The notes below the pieces were generated by a model. That model saw only the letters and a program-made list of their open reading frames with translations. It was not told the origin of the DNA and ran no database searches. DNA of 64,000 nucleotides from Candidatus Magnetominusculus xianensis (GTDB lineage Bacteria; Nitrospirota; Thermodesulfovibrionia; Thermodesulfovibrionales; Magnetobacteriaceae): assembly GCA_001541255.1 (NCBI GenBank), contig LNQR01000081.1, forward strand, positions 1-64,000. The letters run 5' to 3'. Below are positions 34,978 to 44,435 of the stretch, in pieces. Position 1 is the first letter of the stretch; every line of letters begins with the position of its first letter. The position numbers and the translations under genes are program-made.

Positions 34978-35385
34978 TCACGTATAAGACAACTCATCTA
35001 CAGGTAGCTGCAAAAAACTTGTAAAACATCCCCTGATTTGCTCAACAGTATCATTGACCGTTTGCTCAGGATAAAGTTTCAATATTGTATCTAATACTTT
35101 CACGATAGGGGTCGGTGAAGTTTTCGGAAGCCCCATTTTTACAAAGATATGTGCTACTCCCTTTATTGTAAATCCGATACAGTTATTGGGTTCGCTGTGA
35201 TTCGCATACCATAGAGTAAAAAAACGATTTATCCTCTCCTCTGTATAACTACATTCCTTTACTTGAACACGAATACAATCTAAGTGCTTATCGTAATACG
35301 CAAGTGGACGAAAAGGATGCATTGGATACTCTTTCAAAAGCTTTTCAAGCTCATCATCCCATTTTGATTTTTCAGCCATTGTCAT
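34978..35385 (-). CDS. Hypothetical protein, second gene of AT-rich two-gene cassette
   Basis: A 135-residue soluble protein whose ATG (35385) overlaps the upstream stop by 4 nt. The N-terminal half has LAYYDKHLDCIRVQVKECSYTEERINRFFTL, and the middle has NCIGFTIKGVAHIFVKMGLP followed by a helical C-terminus. I do not recognise a characterised family. Base composition is richer in A and T than in the flanking operons, which suggests acquisition. A toxin-antitoxin, immunity or phage-related pair is possible, with no decisive motif. Confidence 0.7.
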   Translation of the reverse strand: MTMAEKSKWDDELEKLLKEYPMHPFRPLAYYDKHLDCIRVQVKECSYTEERINRFFTLWYANHSEPNNCIGFTIKGVAHIFVKMGLPKTSPTPIVKVLDTILKLYPEQTVNDTVEQIRGCFTSFLQLPVDELSYT

Positions 35386-35945
35386 AGTTTCTCCTCCTCT
35401 CTTGAAAAGATTTTTTCTTCATATCTATCAGCCCATTTTAAAGGCGCACCATCAAGCACAGCATCTTCCTCTACCCAGTTCCATTGTTCTATCCAACCAT
35501 TTATAATAGGAAACTGATTTATATGATTTTTGTTTTTTGATGTTATCACCACAAATACACGATTGTTAGGAGCATCAAATTCTTTTACTTTATTACCATA
35601 GGGACCAAATCCTTCAGGATTTATCTCATAGTCTTTTTTAGGCTTCCATGAATGAATATATTTTTGCCTATCACCCTCCATACAATTATCACAGAATAAA
35701 TTTCTTTTCAGCCCCGAAAAAACATGCTTGGCCATGATCAAACCAGTTGTAACTAACATAAAGAAGCGAATTAATTCATCAGATTGCCCACGTTCTGAAC
35801 GTTTACGAATATCAGTTTCTAATATTCCATACTTTACTACTTCAGGCAACCCATTCCTTAAGTCCCATCCATCTACGATATAGACCCACTGACCATTAAT
35901 CTCAAAGAGAATTTTATCTTCATCTGGTTTAGATTGTTCACTCAT
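35382..35945 (-). CDS. Hypothetical protein, first gene of AT-rich two-gene cassette
   Basis: A 187-residue protein rich in Trp, Asn and Lys. It has one CDNC pair (about residues 86-89) that could join a metal site, a helix near 52-75 (DELIRFFMLVTTGLIMAKHVF) and a Trp-rich C-terminal part (INGWIEQWNWVEED). No signal peptide and no recognised family. It is translationally coupled to the 135-residue gene, so the two products probably act together. Confidence 0.7.
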   Translation of the reverse strand: MSEQSKPDEDKILFEINGQWVYIVDGWDLRNGLPEVVKYGILETDIRKRSERGQSDELIRFFMLVTTGLIMAKHVFSGLKRNLFCDNCMEGDRQKYIHSWKPKKDYEINPEGFGPYGNKVKEFDAPNNRVFVVITSKNKNHINQFPIINGWIEQWNWVEEDAVLDGAPLKWADRYEEKIFSREEEKL

Positions 35946-36284
35946 GGTCTATTATAATATAGCTGCAAAAAAGTTGTCAAATGCTTTATTTTAGAGATTA
36001 ATGGTGGTTCTTTTATTGAGATCGTCCTTATACCACCAAGCTGTACTCTTTTTTTTTAATCATTCATATTCATAATGACTTCCTCTTGTTTTGCACATAC
36101 CCTATATATAGTAAGGATTCGCATAAATGCCTTTTAAACCCACTAAATACGCCATTCTCCTATTCGCATGGATTGTCAAAAATGCGACTTCCAGCAAAAA
36201 TACTACAAAATTGTAGCAATAGAGTTGCTGTTGCTGGAATAAGTTGACAAATATATCTGCTATGTAATAGATTTGATAAGTAAA
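35946..36284. other. AT-rich divergent intergenic region with nested inverted repeats
   Basis: About 340 bp between the unknown cassette and the efflux operon. It holds a 7-bp inverted repeat TGGTGGT/ACCACCA (36002-36008, 36032-36038), an outer repeat TTCCAGCAA/TTGCTGGAA (36189-36197, 36231-36239) and within it CTACAA/TTGTAG (36203-36208, 36211-36216). The nested pair lies just upstream of the tolC-like promoter and could bind a dimeric repressor. No coding frame or RNA gene seen. Confidence 0.5.
36244..36273 (+). promoter_or_regulatory. Candidate promoter of the efflux operon
   Basis: TTGACA (36244-36249) and TAGATT (36268-36273) with an 18-bp spacer. The start point would be near 36280, only about 5 nt before ATG 36285, which has no ribosome-binding site. 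This suggests a nearly leaderless message like that of the IHF-like gene. Confidence 0.4.
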
Positions 36285-37661
36285 ATGCTTAAACAAAGCC
36301 TAAAATATGTAGCCGTCATTGCCTTAGCGCTGCTGCTTAATGCGCTGCCTGCGTACTGTGAAAACAGTGAACACTCGTCAAATGTCATAACCCTCAAAGA
36401 GGCTGTCGCCACTGCCCTCAGGGACAATCACCGGGTAAGGGCAGGAAGATGGGCGGCTGAGGCCCTCAAAAAAGATGTATCCATAGCATGGGGAAGCCTG
36501 CTGCCAAAGATTGAAGTCGAAGAGAGCTACAGCAACACCAACAACCCGACATATTTCTTTATGTCTAAACTTGACCAGGGACGCTTTACCAGTGCCGATT
36601 TATCCAACTTAAAAAACCCAGCCCCTATCAACAACTATCGCACAACTGTTCAATTCGAGATGCCCGTATTTTCCATGAAGGCATATATCGCCATAGATAT
36701 GGCCAAAACGAGGGCTGAAGGCCGGGAATTTCAGCAGATGCGTCTTGAGGAGACGACAGTCCTCGATGTGTTTAAGGCATACACAGCTGTTAAAACGGCA
36801 AAGGCATATAAGTCAGCGGCAGAAAAAGGTCTTGAGGATGCAAAAGAACATTTGCGCATAGCCAGGGTGCGACTTGACTCCGGCACAGGGCTTCTTTCAG
36901 ATGTTTTGCAGGCACAGACTGCCATGTCAGAGGTGAAGATGCGTATAGTTACCGCAGAGAAAAACGTAAGTCTTGCACAGCGCTCTCTTGGCCTGATAAT
37001 AGGAGCAGACCAGCCCTATGACAGCGCCGATGAGAAAATCGCCTTTACCCCGGCTGCCCCAACACAAGTATATCTAAAGGGCGCACTCACCCGCGCAGAT
37101 ATAGCCGCAATGGAGAAAAACCGCGAGAATGCTCAACAATCCGTTTCAATAGCGAAGGCCGAATATCTCCCCACGCTTGCCCTCAGTGGTAATTATCAGT
37201 TGAACGAACACAGATACCCATTTGGCGACGAGGGTAAGAGCTATCAGATTGGTGTATATATGAAACTAAATGTCTTTGACGGCTTCAGACGGGAGGCTCA
37301 ACTGGCAAAGGCAAGACTTGAGGCCGCTGAGGCAGGCGAACACCTCAATGGGATAAAAAAACAGGCCGCATACGAGGTTTATGAGGCCATGATGTCTTTG
37401 GATGAGTCTCAGAAGAGACTTTCTCTAACGCGCGATGCCCTCAGTGCCGCAGAGGAGGGCGTAAGGCTTATCGAAAAACGCTACGCCAATTCCCTTGCCC
37501 CAATGGTCTCACTGATAGACGCTCAAACTGCCCTCGATAAGGTAAGGGCTGATGCTGCCGCTGCAGAGGGACAGTATCTTGTGTCAACTGCAACGCTTGA
37601 ATACACAGGCGGCAGGATTTTAGAGTTTTTCGGAGTCGATAATTCAGGGAGGAATCAATGA
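36285..37661 (+). CDS. TolC-family outer membrane efflux protein
   Basis: A 458-residue protein from ATG 36285 (TTG 36273 in frame is the alternative) with a signal peptide (cleavage near ALPAYC). Two repeated OEP domains follow, with long helices of alternating charge (about 150-220 and 355-440) and beta segments FMSKLDQGRFTSAD and YQIGVYMKLNVFDGFR. It forms the outer membrane tunnel of the efflux complex with the two downstream products. Stop and next start overlap by 4 nt. Confidence 0.9.
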   Translation: MLKQSLKYVAVIALALLLNALPAYCENSEHSSNVITLKEAVATALRDNHRVRAGRWAAEALKKDVSIAWGSLLPKIEVEESYSNTNNPTYFFMSKLDQGRFTSADLSNLKNPAPINNYRTTVQFEMPVFSMKAYIAIDMAKTRAEGREFQQMRLEETTVLDVFKAYTAVKTAKAYKSAAEKGLEDAKEHLRIARVRLDSGTGLLSDVLQAQTAMSEVKMRIVTAEKNVSLAQRSLGLIIGADQPYDSADEKIAFTPAAPTQVYLKGALTRADIAAMEKNRENAQQSVSIAKAEYLPTLALSGNYQLNEHRYPFGDEGKSYQIGVYMKLNVFDGFRREAQLAKARLEAAEAGEHLNGIKKQAAYEVYEAMMSLDESQKRLSLTRDALSAAEEGVRLIEKRYANSLAPMVSLIDAQTALDKVRADAAAAEGQYLVSTATLEYTGGRILEFFGVDNSGRNQ

Positions 37662-38782
37662 TAAGGCATTTCTTTACGGCAATATTAATAAGCGTTATTT
37701 TCACATATGGCTGCGGCGAGAAGATTAAGCCCGGAAATAAGGAGATACCCCGTCCTACAATTACGGCCGTTAAGACCGCTAAGATAACAAAAAGCACCAT
37801 AAATGACATTTACGAAATCAGCGGCACAGTAAAGGCCGAAAACGTTGCCACACTGTCTTCAAAGATTATGGGTGAGATAAAGTCCATTGCCGTCAAAGAG
37901 GGCGACACAGTTAAGGCAGGTCAAACGCTGCTTACTATCGGGGCTGGTGAGTTTGCCAATAAATCTGCCCAGGCACAAGCAGGGGAGGCGGAGGCAGAGG
38001 CGGGCCTTAACATGGCAAAGGAGAATAAACAACTTGCAGACACAACCTATGAGAGATTCAAAAAACTCTACGAGGACAAGGCCATATCCAGACAGGAGTT
38101 CGACGAGGTAGAGACAAAGAGAAAGCTGGCAGCAATCTCATACTCACAGGCATCAGCGGCACACCAGCGCGCACGGTCTGCCCTCGGCGAGGCGCACGTG
38201 TTTTCCGGCTATACAAAGATTACAGCGCCGTTTAATGGTATCGTCGGGAAAAAAATGGTTGACACGGGCGCTATGGCCGCCCCCGGCGTACCGCTTATAA
38301 CAGTGGAAGACCCCTCCAGCTTTAATGTAATTATTAATGTTGACGAGGGCCTTGCCTCAGATATAAAAAAGGGCACACAGGTTGATCTTTCACTCAGCAC
38401 CCCGCCGCTTAAAACAAAGGGCACTGTTACAGAGATAAGCCCGCTGGTTGATTCCACAGCGAGGACATTTTCAGTTAAAATCGCTATTGCGCAAAAGGGC
38501 TTACGCAGTGGTCTATATGCAGTAGCGGCAATCAGGGGTGGTCAGCGCCAGTCCATTGATGTACCGGAGAGTGCAATCGTGGAAAAAGGACAACTGCGCG
38601 GCGTCTATGTCGTTGATAGTAACGGCGTTGTAACATACAGGCTGATTACTACCGGCAGAAAACTTGCCGCGACAGGCACGCTGGAAGTCCTCTCTGGCCT
38701 CACAGACGGCGAAGAGATCATTACCGCAGGCACGGCAGTTGACGGCGGGCAGATAACCGGCTACGCGCAAGGCGCTAAATAA
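37658..38782 (+). CDS. RND efflux periplasmic adaptor (membrane fusion protein)
   Basis: A 374-residue protein with an N-terminal signal ending in a probable lipobox (FTYGC, Cys at about 19), so likely a lipoprotein. It shows the lipoyl-alpha hairpin-lipoyl order (GEIKSIAVKEGDTVKAGQTLL, hairpin about 95-170, ITAPFNGIVGKKMVDTGAMAAPG), beta barrel and C-terminal domain. It links the RND pump 38783-41983 to the TolC-like tunnel. It overlaps tolC and runs directly into the pump gene. Confidence 0.9.
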   Translation: MIRHFFTAILISVIFTYGCGEKIKPGNKEIPRPTITAVKTAKITKSTINDIYEISGTVKAENVATLSSKIMGEIKSIAVKEGDTVKAGQTLLTIGAGEFANKSAQAQAGEAEAEAGLNMAKENKQLADTTYERFKKLYEDKAISRQEFDEVETKRKLAAISYSQASAAHQRARSALGEAHVFSGYTKITAPFNGIVGKKMVDTGAMAAPGVPLITVEDPSSFNVIINVDEGLASDIKKGTQVDLSLSTPPLKTKGTVTEISPLVDSTARTFSVKIAIAQKGLRSGLYAVAAIRGGQRQSIDVPESAIVEKGQLRGVYVVDSNGVVTYRLITTGRKLAATGTLEVLSGLTDGEEIITAGTAVDGGQITGYAQGAK

Positions 38783-41700
38783 ATGGAAAAGATTGGCATC
38801 TCCGGGAAAATTGCCGGTGCCTTCATAAACTCAAGGCTGACGCCGTTATTAGTGGCGGCCTCGCTGGTTCTCGGCATATTTGCCATCATTGTAACCCCGC
38901 GCGAAGAAGAACCGCAAATCATAGTCCCCATGTTTGATGTTATGGTGATGTACCCCGGGGCATCGGCCAAAGAAGTAGAAGAGCGCGTAACCCGCCCGAT
39001 GGAGAGACTGCTTTATGAAATCAATGGAGTTGAGTATGTGTATTCCATAACCCGGCCCGGCGTGAGTATGGTAATCGTGCGCTTTAATGTCGGTGAGGAT
39101 ACAGAGCGAAGCCTCGTCAAACTCTACGACAAACTGATGTCTAATTATGACAAAATCCCCCCTGGTGTTTCGAACCCCCTCGTGAAACCCAAGTCCATAG
39201 ACGAGGTCCCAATTCTTACACTGACGATTTCAGGTGAAAAATATGATGGCTACCAGCTCAGGCAAGTCGCAGCAGAAATGGCTAACGAGCTGAAAAAAGA
39301 CCCCAACGTCGGTGAGATAACAATCACGGGCGGACAAAGAAGGCAGCTTAAGGTGTCCATAGACCCCGTCAAGCTCCGTGCCTACGGCATTTCACCGCTT
39401 TCAATTATAAACATGTTTAATACAGCAAACACCCAGATTCCCTCCGGCACGTTCCAAAAGGATAACAAAGAAGTCCTCGTCGAAACAGGAGGGTTTTTAA
39501 AAAGCGCCGAAGATGTGGGCAATCTCGTGGTTGGCACAAGCGGCACTTCTGCCATATATTTAAAAAACATTGCCACAATCACTGACGGCCCTGAAGACCC
39601 GGCTAACTATGTATTCACCGGCACTGCCCCAGCACACGATAAGTCAGACGCTGATATACGTCAGGCCGTTACCGTCTCACTGGCTAAAAAGAGCGGTTCA
39701 AACGCTACAACAATAGCTAAAAAGGCAATCGAAAAGGCGCAGGAGATGAAGGGCTGGATAATCCCTAAAGACATCGACATAAATGTGACCAGAAACTACG
39801 GTGAGTCTGCAGAAGAGAAATCAAATGAACTCCTTGACCACCTGATGATAGCCACATTGTCGGTTATTATTCTCATAGCGCTGACACTGGGCTGGAAGGA
39901 ATCTATTGTAGTGGCCGTTGCCGTACCGGTTACACTTGCCCTGACGCTCTTAGTAACATATGTCTATGGTTATACACTTAACCGCGTAACGCTGTTTTCC
40001 CTGATTTTCTCTATAGGAATCCTCGTCGATGACGCCATTGTGGTTGTTGAGAACATCCACAGGCATTTTAAAACAGGCGGGGCAAGCATAAAAACGGCGG
40101 TAATGGCGGTTGACGAAGTAGGCAATCCGACCATACTTGCCACGTTTACGGTAATTGCGGCACTGCTGCCGATGGCCTTCGTAAGCGGGCTGATGGGGCC
40201 GTATATGAGACCCATACCGGTGGGGGCGTCTGCGGCGATGATATTTTCTATTTTGATTGCCTTTATTGTTACGCCGTGGATGAGCTATAAGGTCTTAAGA
40301 AATGTTAAGCATGGCGGCCGCTCTGAAAAGACAGAGGGCAAGACAATGCTGGCATTCTATGAAAAGATGCTCAGGCCGTTAATCCAGCACCGTGGGTACA
40401 GGATTGTGGGGCTTATGTCTGTTGCAGGGCTGCTTATGCTGACACTGCTTATGCTGCCGCTTAAGCTGGTAACTGTGAAGATGCTTCCCTTTGACAACAA
40501 GAGTGAGATACAAATAATCATAGACATGCCTGCCGGGACGACACTTGAACAGACCGCGGCGGCAACCCGCGCTATCTCAGAGTTCATACGTACTGTTACC
40601 GAGGTCAAGGACTTTCAGCTTTATATCGGGACGGCAGCGCCGTTTAATTTTAACGGGCTGGTCAGACACTACTACTTAAGGCAGCAGCCAAACCAGGCAG
40701 ACATTCAGATAAACCTCGTCGAAAAAGGCAGTCGCAAGGCACAAAGCCACGATGTTGCCAAGCGCATACGCGGCCCGATTCAGGAGCTGGCAAAGAGATT
40801 CGGCGCAAATGTAAAAATAGCTGAAATCCCACCTGGCCCCCCGGTACTCAGTACACTTGTTGCAGAGCTGTATGGCCCTGACCCTGTGAGACAGACTGAG
40901 CTTGCTAAACAGGTAAAGGAAATATTTGAGAATACTCCGGGTGTTGTCGATGTGGACTGGTTTGTCGAGGCGGATGCAGAGAAGTACATACTTAAAATAG
41001 ACAAGACCAAGGCGGCAGTGGCCGGGGTATCCCCTGAGGCGGCTGCCTCAACGCTGCGCGTATTTCTTGGGGGCACAGCGTCGGGGCTTATTCACGATGA
41101 TAAATCCAAAGAGCCGGTTGAGATATACTTACAGGCCCCACGGGACAAGCGCTCAGGCATAAACGAACTCAAGGGGCTGACCGTTGTCAGCGCATCAGGG
41201 AAATTAGTAGCTCTGTCTGAGCTTGTCAACGTAGTCAGCACCACAGAGGACAAGACCATTTTCCACAAAAACCTCAGACGAGTTGTCTATGTCGTAGGTG
41301 ATGTGGCGGGAAAGGAGGAAAGCCCCGCCTATGCGATATTGAAAATGAAAGATGCAGTAAAGGCATTAAAACTAAGCGAAGGGTATGAGCTGACTCAGCA
41401 TTTTTCTGAGATGCCCTGGCTTGAGAAACGATATTCATTAAAGTGGGATGGAGAGTGGCAGATAACCTATGATGTGTTCGTAGATATGGGGATAGCCTTT
41501 GGAGCGGTGTTGATATTGATTTATGTGCTTGTTGTGGGGTGGTTTAAGAACTTCTTAACGCCGGTAATCATTATGGTGCCAATACCGTTGACTCTGGTTG
41601 GGATACTGCCCGGGCATTGGATTATGGGGGCGTTTTTTACGGCTACAAGCATGATAGGGTTTATTGCCCTTGCCGGTATAATCGTGCGTAACTCCATATT

Positions 41701-41983
41701 GCTTGTAGACTTTATTCAGCACGACTGGAAGGAAAGCGGTAACCTCTCAGACGCCATAATAAAGGCAGGGGCGGTCCGCTTTATGCCAATATCGCTGACT
41801 GCGGCAGCGGTGCTTGTCGGTTCTGTGGTAATGCTGTTTGACCCGATATTTCAGGGACTTGCCATATCAATGATGTTCGGGGCACTGAGCGCTACACTGC
41901 TGACGCTTATTGCCGTGCCGCTTTTGTATTACGAATTCTACAGGAATAAGGAATGTCCTGTGGAAGATTGCAGCGAGGGCTGA
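38783..41983 (+). CDS. RND family efflux transporter, AcrB/HAE type
   Basis: A 1066-residue inner membrane pump starting at the base after the adaptor's stop. It has the RND layout of twelve helices with two large periplasmic loops. The fourth helix region has SIGILVDDAIVVVENIHRHF (proton-relay Asp pair), and GLMGPYMRPIPVGASAAMIFS and the C-terminal LAGIIVRNSILLVDFI are typical. N-terminal PREEEPQI with VMYPGASAKEVEE places it with broad HAE1/HME-like pumps; the heavy-metal signatures of CusA are not evident. It exports drugs or other amphiphiles using the proton gradient. Confidence 0.9.
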   Translation: MEKIGISGKIAGAFINSRLTPLLVAASLVLGIFAIIVTPREEEPQIIVPMFDVMVMYPGASAKEVEERVTRPMERLLYEINGVEYVYSITRPGVSMVIVRFNVGEDTERSLVKLYDKLMSNYDKIPPGVSNPLVKPKSIDEVPILTLTISGEKYDGYQLRQVAAEMANELKKDPNVGEITITGGQRRQLKVSIDPVKLRAYGISPLSIINMFNTANTQIPSGTFQKDNKEVLVETGGFLKSAEDVGNLVVGTSGTSAIYLKNIATITDGPEDPANYVFTGTAPAHDKSDADIRQAVTVSLAKKSGSNATTIAKKAIEKAQEMKGWIIPKDIDINVTRNYGESAEEKSNELLDHLMIATLSVIILIALTLGWKESIVVAVAVPVTLALTLLVTYVYGYTLNRVTLFSLIFSIGILVDDAIVVVENIHRHFKTGGASIKTAVMAVDEVGNPTILATFTVIAALLPMAFVSGLMGPYMRPIPVGASAAMIFSILIAFIVTPWMSYKVLRNVKHGGRSEKTEGKTMLAFYEKMLRPLIQHRGYRIVGLMSVAGLLMLTLLMLPLKLVTVKMLPFDNKSEIQIIIDMPAGTTLEQTAAATRAISEFIRTVTEVKDFQLYIGTAAPFNFNGLVRHYYLRQQPNQADIQINLVEKGSRKAQSHDVAKRIRGPIQELAKRFGANVKIAEIPPGPPVLSTLVAELYGPDPVRQTELAKQVKEIFENTPGVVDVDWFVEADAEKYILKIDKTKAAVAGVSPEAAASTLRVFLGGTASGLIHDDKSKEPVEIYLQAPRDKRSGINELKGLTVVSASGKLVALSELVNVVSTTEDKTIFHKNLRRVVYVVGDVAGKEESPAYAILKMKDAVKALKLSEGYELTQHFSEMPWLEKRYSLKWDGEWQITYDVFVDMGIAFGAVLILIYVLVVGWFKNFLTPVIIMVPIPLTLVGILPGHWIMGAFFTATSMIGFIALAGIIVRNSILLVDFIQHDWKESGNLSDAIIKAGAVRFMPISLTAAAVLVGSVVMLFDPIFQGLAISMMFGALSATLLTLIAVPLLYYEFYRNKECPVEDCSEG

Positions 41984-41999
41984 TAACGAGTTTCGGCCC

Positions 42000-43088
42000 T
42001 CATATATCGAAGGAATTTGCCTCGCCCATGTCGTTGTCTCTGACGTTGGCTCGCTCGTTGATAGATAATTCTTCAAGGATAAGATGGTCCATTTTTCGCT
42101 TCACAAGGGAAATCAACTCGCCCTTTAGTTCATCTCCGGCCCAAAACCCTGATGGCAGCTTGATAAATGCCCCGCCCTCTGCAACTCCCACAGATGATGT
42201 CTTAACGCCGCTGTTTTTACCGAAGCGTTCGGTCAAAAAATCGTGGAATGACATGGAAGGATCAGTACATCTGGCCGAGATTCTTACGATGGAGTTATCG
42301 ACGATTCCCCATGTGACGGCCACCTGAATTTCAGGCATTCTTATAAGACTATCTGCAATGATTGCCAACTGGTCGGCGTCTTTAGAGGAGACGAAGCCGA
42401 TGCCGGTCACAAGTCTGCCTTCTTTCATCTTCCAGTTGTTGACAGCCTCTTTGAAGTGTTCAAAGTAGCGTTGTGGCAGGGGATAGCTTTGCAACTGGCG
42501 AAATACCTCTTTGTCTGCAAGCTCAAGCAGTTTGGAGTACGCAAGTACATCCCGTTCGGTTGCGTTTATAAGCATTTTCGTATCAGTGAATACGGCAAGT
42601 GACCCCAGGGTTGCCTCTTTGCTGTTTTTGGGTAGTGTATAGCCCATCGAAAAGAGCAGCTCTGCAAGCAGGGTTGTTGCTGCGCCTATTCTTTCAATCA
42701 GGATAAATCCGTTTTCATCATATTCCTCTCTGGTCTTCAAGTCGGTATCATGGTGGTCGATTATTATTATTGGGTCTATGACGCGTCCCATAAGACGCGA
42801 ATCGTTTACCATAGAGGAGTCTACAAGAGCGCAGGACTTGATTTCCTTAGGCATTTCCTTGATAGGAAACATTATGGAACCAAGGTCAAACAGCGTAAAC
42901 ATGGTACGGTTTTGAGGATGCCCGAAGTGTCCGCAGTAGTATATTGTTACGTCTTTGCCTAACTTCATGGCTATATAACGCAAAAGCATTGCAGAACCTA
43001 TTGCATCCGGGTCAACCTGGGTTATTACGATTGGGACTGTATCCATGTCATCTATCGTTTTTTTCAGTTGTTCAGTTAGTTCTATCAC
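42000..43088 (-). CDS. DHH-family phosphoesterase (NrnA/RecJ-like)
   Basis: A 362-residue soluble protein with DHH superfamily motifs: VDPDAIGSA (25-33), VDSS (89-92) and IDHHDTD (110-116), then a DHHA1-like C-terminal domain (VTWGIVDNSIVRISAR, GGHxx-like GVAEGGAFIKL). Members hydrolyse oligoribonucleotides, pAp or cyclic dinucleotide products with manganese. In motif I the usual His before the Asp is replaced by Gln (Q24), so metal binding may be altered. It is divergent from the epimerase across 318 bp. Confidence 0.85.
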   Translation of the reverse strand: MIELTEQLKKTIDDMDTVPIVITQVDPDAIGSAMLLRYIAMKLGKDVTIYYCGHFGHPQNRTMFTLFDLGSIMFPIKEMPKEIKSCALVDSSMVNDSRLMGRVIDPIIIIDHHDTDLKTREEYDENGFILIERIGAATTLLAELLFSMGYTLPKNSKEATLGSLAVFTDTKMLINATERDVLAYSKLLELADKEVFRQLQSYPLPQRYFEHFKEAVNNWKMKEGRLVTGIGFVSSKDADQLAIIADSLIRMPEIQVAVTWGIVDNSIVRISARCTDPSMSFHDFLTERFGKNSGVKTSSVGVAEGGAFIKLPSGFWAGDELKGELISLVKRKMDHLILEELSINERANVRDNDMGEANSFDI

Positions 43089-43406
43089 TGTTTCACCTCT
43101 CTAATAAGAACTGCAAAGCAGCAGTGTGTATTATCATATCTTTACTATAAGGCTATAGTCAATATTGACTCTAATCCCAGGGCAAACGCATTTCAACATA
43201 GGATGATTTTCTCCATAGAATAACATACACGCTTACCCTAACATACGAGGACATTTTTACTTTAGCGGGACAACCTGCTGCACAAACATTGACAGGATGA
43301 ACCACAATGGTTTAGCATATACACACGGTATTATGATGACAATAGATTATGGCAGTTTCTCTGCCGCCACAACTAACAACAAGGTGAAAACCGCAATAGG
43401 AGCTAA
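43089..43406. other. Divergent intergenic region with 14-bp palindrome and candidate promoter
   Basis: A 318-bp non-coding gap. AGTCAATATTGACT at 43157-43170 is a perfect 14-bp palindrome near the DHH gene start. TTGACA (43289-43294) and TAGCAT (43313-43318), 18 bp apart, could be the promoter of the epimerase, whose ribosome-binding site AGGAG lies just before ATG 43407. No RNA gene seen. Confidence 0.5.
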
Positions 43407-44426
43407 ATGACTAAGAATAAAATACTGATAACAGGCGGGGCAGGGTTTATAGGCTTTCACCTTTGCAGGAGATTGATAACGCACGGGTTTGAGGTCATAG
43501 CCATAGATAATCTCAACGACTACTACGATGTACGAATAAAGCATGACAGGCTTAAGCTGCTTGAGGGTGCGGAGAATTTTCGATTTATAAAGCTGGATAT
43601 CTCCGACATAGCCGCCATGGAGAGGCTTTTTGCCGGGGAGAAATTCGATTATGTTGTAAATCTTGCAGCCCAGGCAGGGGTTCGTTATTCTATAAAAAAT
43701 CCCCGCGCCTATATTGACAGCAATATATTGGGCTTTGCCAATGTGCTTGAGGGCTGTCGGCACAATAAAGTAAAACACCTCATATTTGCCTCGTCAAGCT
43801 CAGTCTATGGGGCAAACAGACACATTCCTTTCTCAGTACACCACAACGTTGACCATCCAGTTTCGCTTTATGCAGCGACAAAAAAATCAAACGAACTGCT
43901 TGCTCACACATATTGCAGCCTCTATGGGCTTCCATGCACTGGGCTTCGGTTTTTCACTGTTTATGGCCCGTGGGGACGCCCTGATATGGCCCTGTTTCTG
44001 TTTATCAAGGCAATCCTTGAGGACAGGCCAATTGATGTCTTTAACTACGGAGACATGAGGCGTGACTTTACCTATATAGACGATATCGTAGAGGGGGTAT
44101 TCAGGCTGATTGAGCGCATCCCCGCGCCTAATCCCGAATGGGACGCCCAAAACCCAGACCCATCATCAAGTTATGCACCGTATAAACTTTACAACATCGG
44201 CAACAACAACCCTGTCGGCCTGTTAAAATTTATTGAAATAATCGAAGACACCCTTGGAAGAAAGGCAGAGAAAAACCTCCTGCCGATGCAGCCAGGTGAT
44301 GTTGCAGAGACATACGCCGACATAGAGAAACTCACCAGAGACACAGGCTTCACACCGTCTACGCCGCTTGACGCCGGGGTCGAACAATTCGTCGCATGGT
44401 ACAAGGAGTATTATAAAATCCCTTAG
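43407..44426 (+). CDS. NAD-dependent epimerase, UDP-glucuronate 4-epimerase-like
   Basis: A 339-residue extended SDR with GGAGFIG (10-16), D-N-L-N-DYYD after the second strand, LAAQAGVRYSIKNP, catalytic SSSSVYG and YAATKKSNE (YxxxK), and RFFTVYGPWGRPDMALFLF. These motifs, especially the DYYDVRIKHDRL loop and GPWGRPDMA, are characteristic of UDP-glucuronate 4-epimerases that make UDP-galacturonate for LPS or capsules. ATG 43407 follows AGGAGCTAA. It converges on the FabZ-like gene. Confidence 0.9.
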   Translation: MTKNKILITGGAGFIGFHLCRRLITHGFEVIAIDNLNDYYDVRIKHDRLKLLEGAENFRFIKLDISDIAAMERLFAGEKFDYVVNLAAQAGVRYSIKNPRAYIDSNILGFANVLEGCRHNKVKHLIFASSSSVYGANRHIPFSVHHNVDHPVSLYAATKKSNELLAHTYCSLYGLPCTGLRFFTVYGPWGRPDMALFLFIKAILEDRPIDVFNYGDMRRDFTYIDDIVEGVFRLIERIPAPNPEWDAQNPDPSSSYAPYKLYNIGNNNPVGLLKFIEIIEDTLGRKAEKNLLPMQPGDVAETYADIEKLTRDTGFTPSTPLDAGVEQFVAWYKEYYKIP

Positions 44427-44435
44427 TACCGTGTC

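Noticed and set aside
36102-36296. 64-residue minus-strand frame before the efflux operon
   Set aside because: Composition is that of AT-rich non-coding DNA; it overlaps the promoter and inverted repeats and has no ribosome-binding site.
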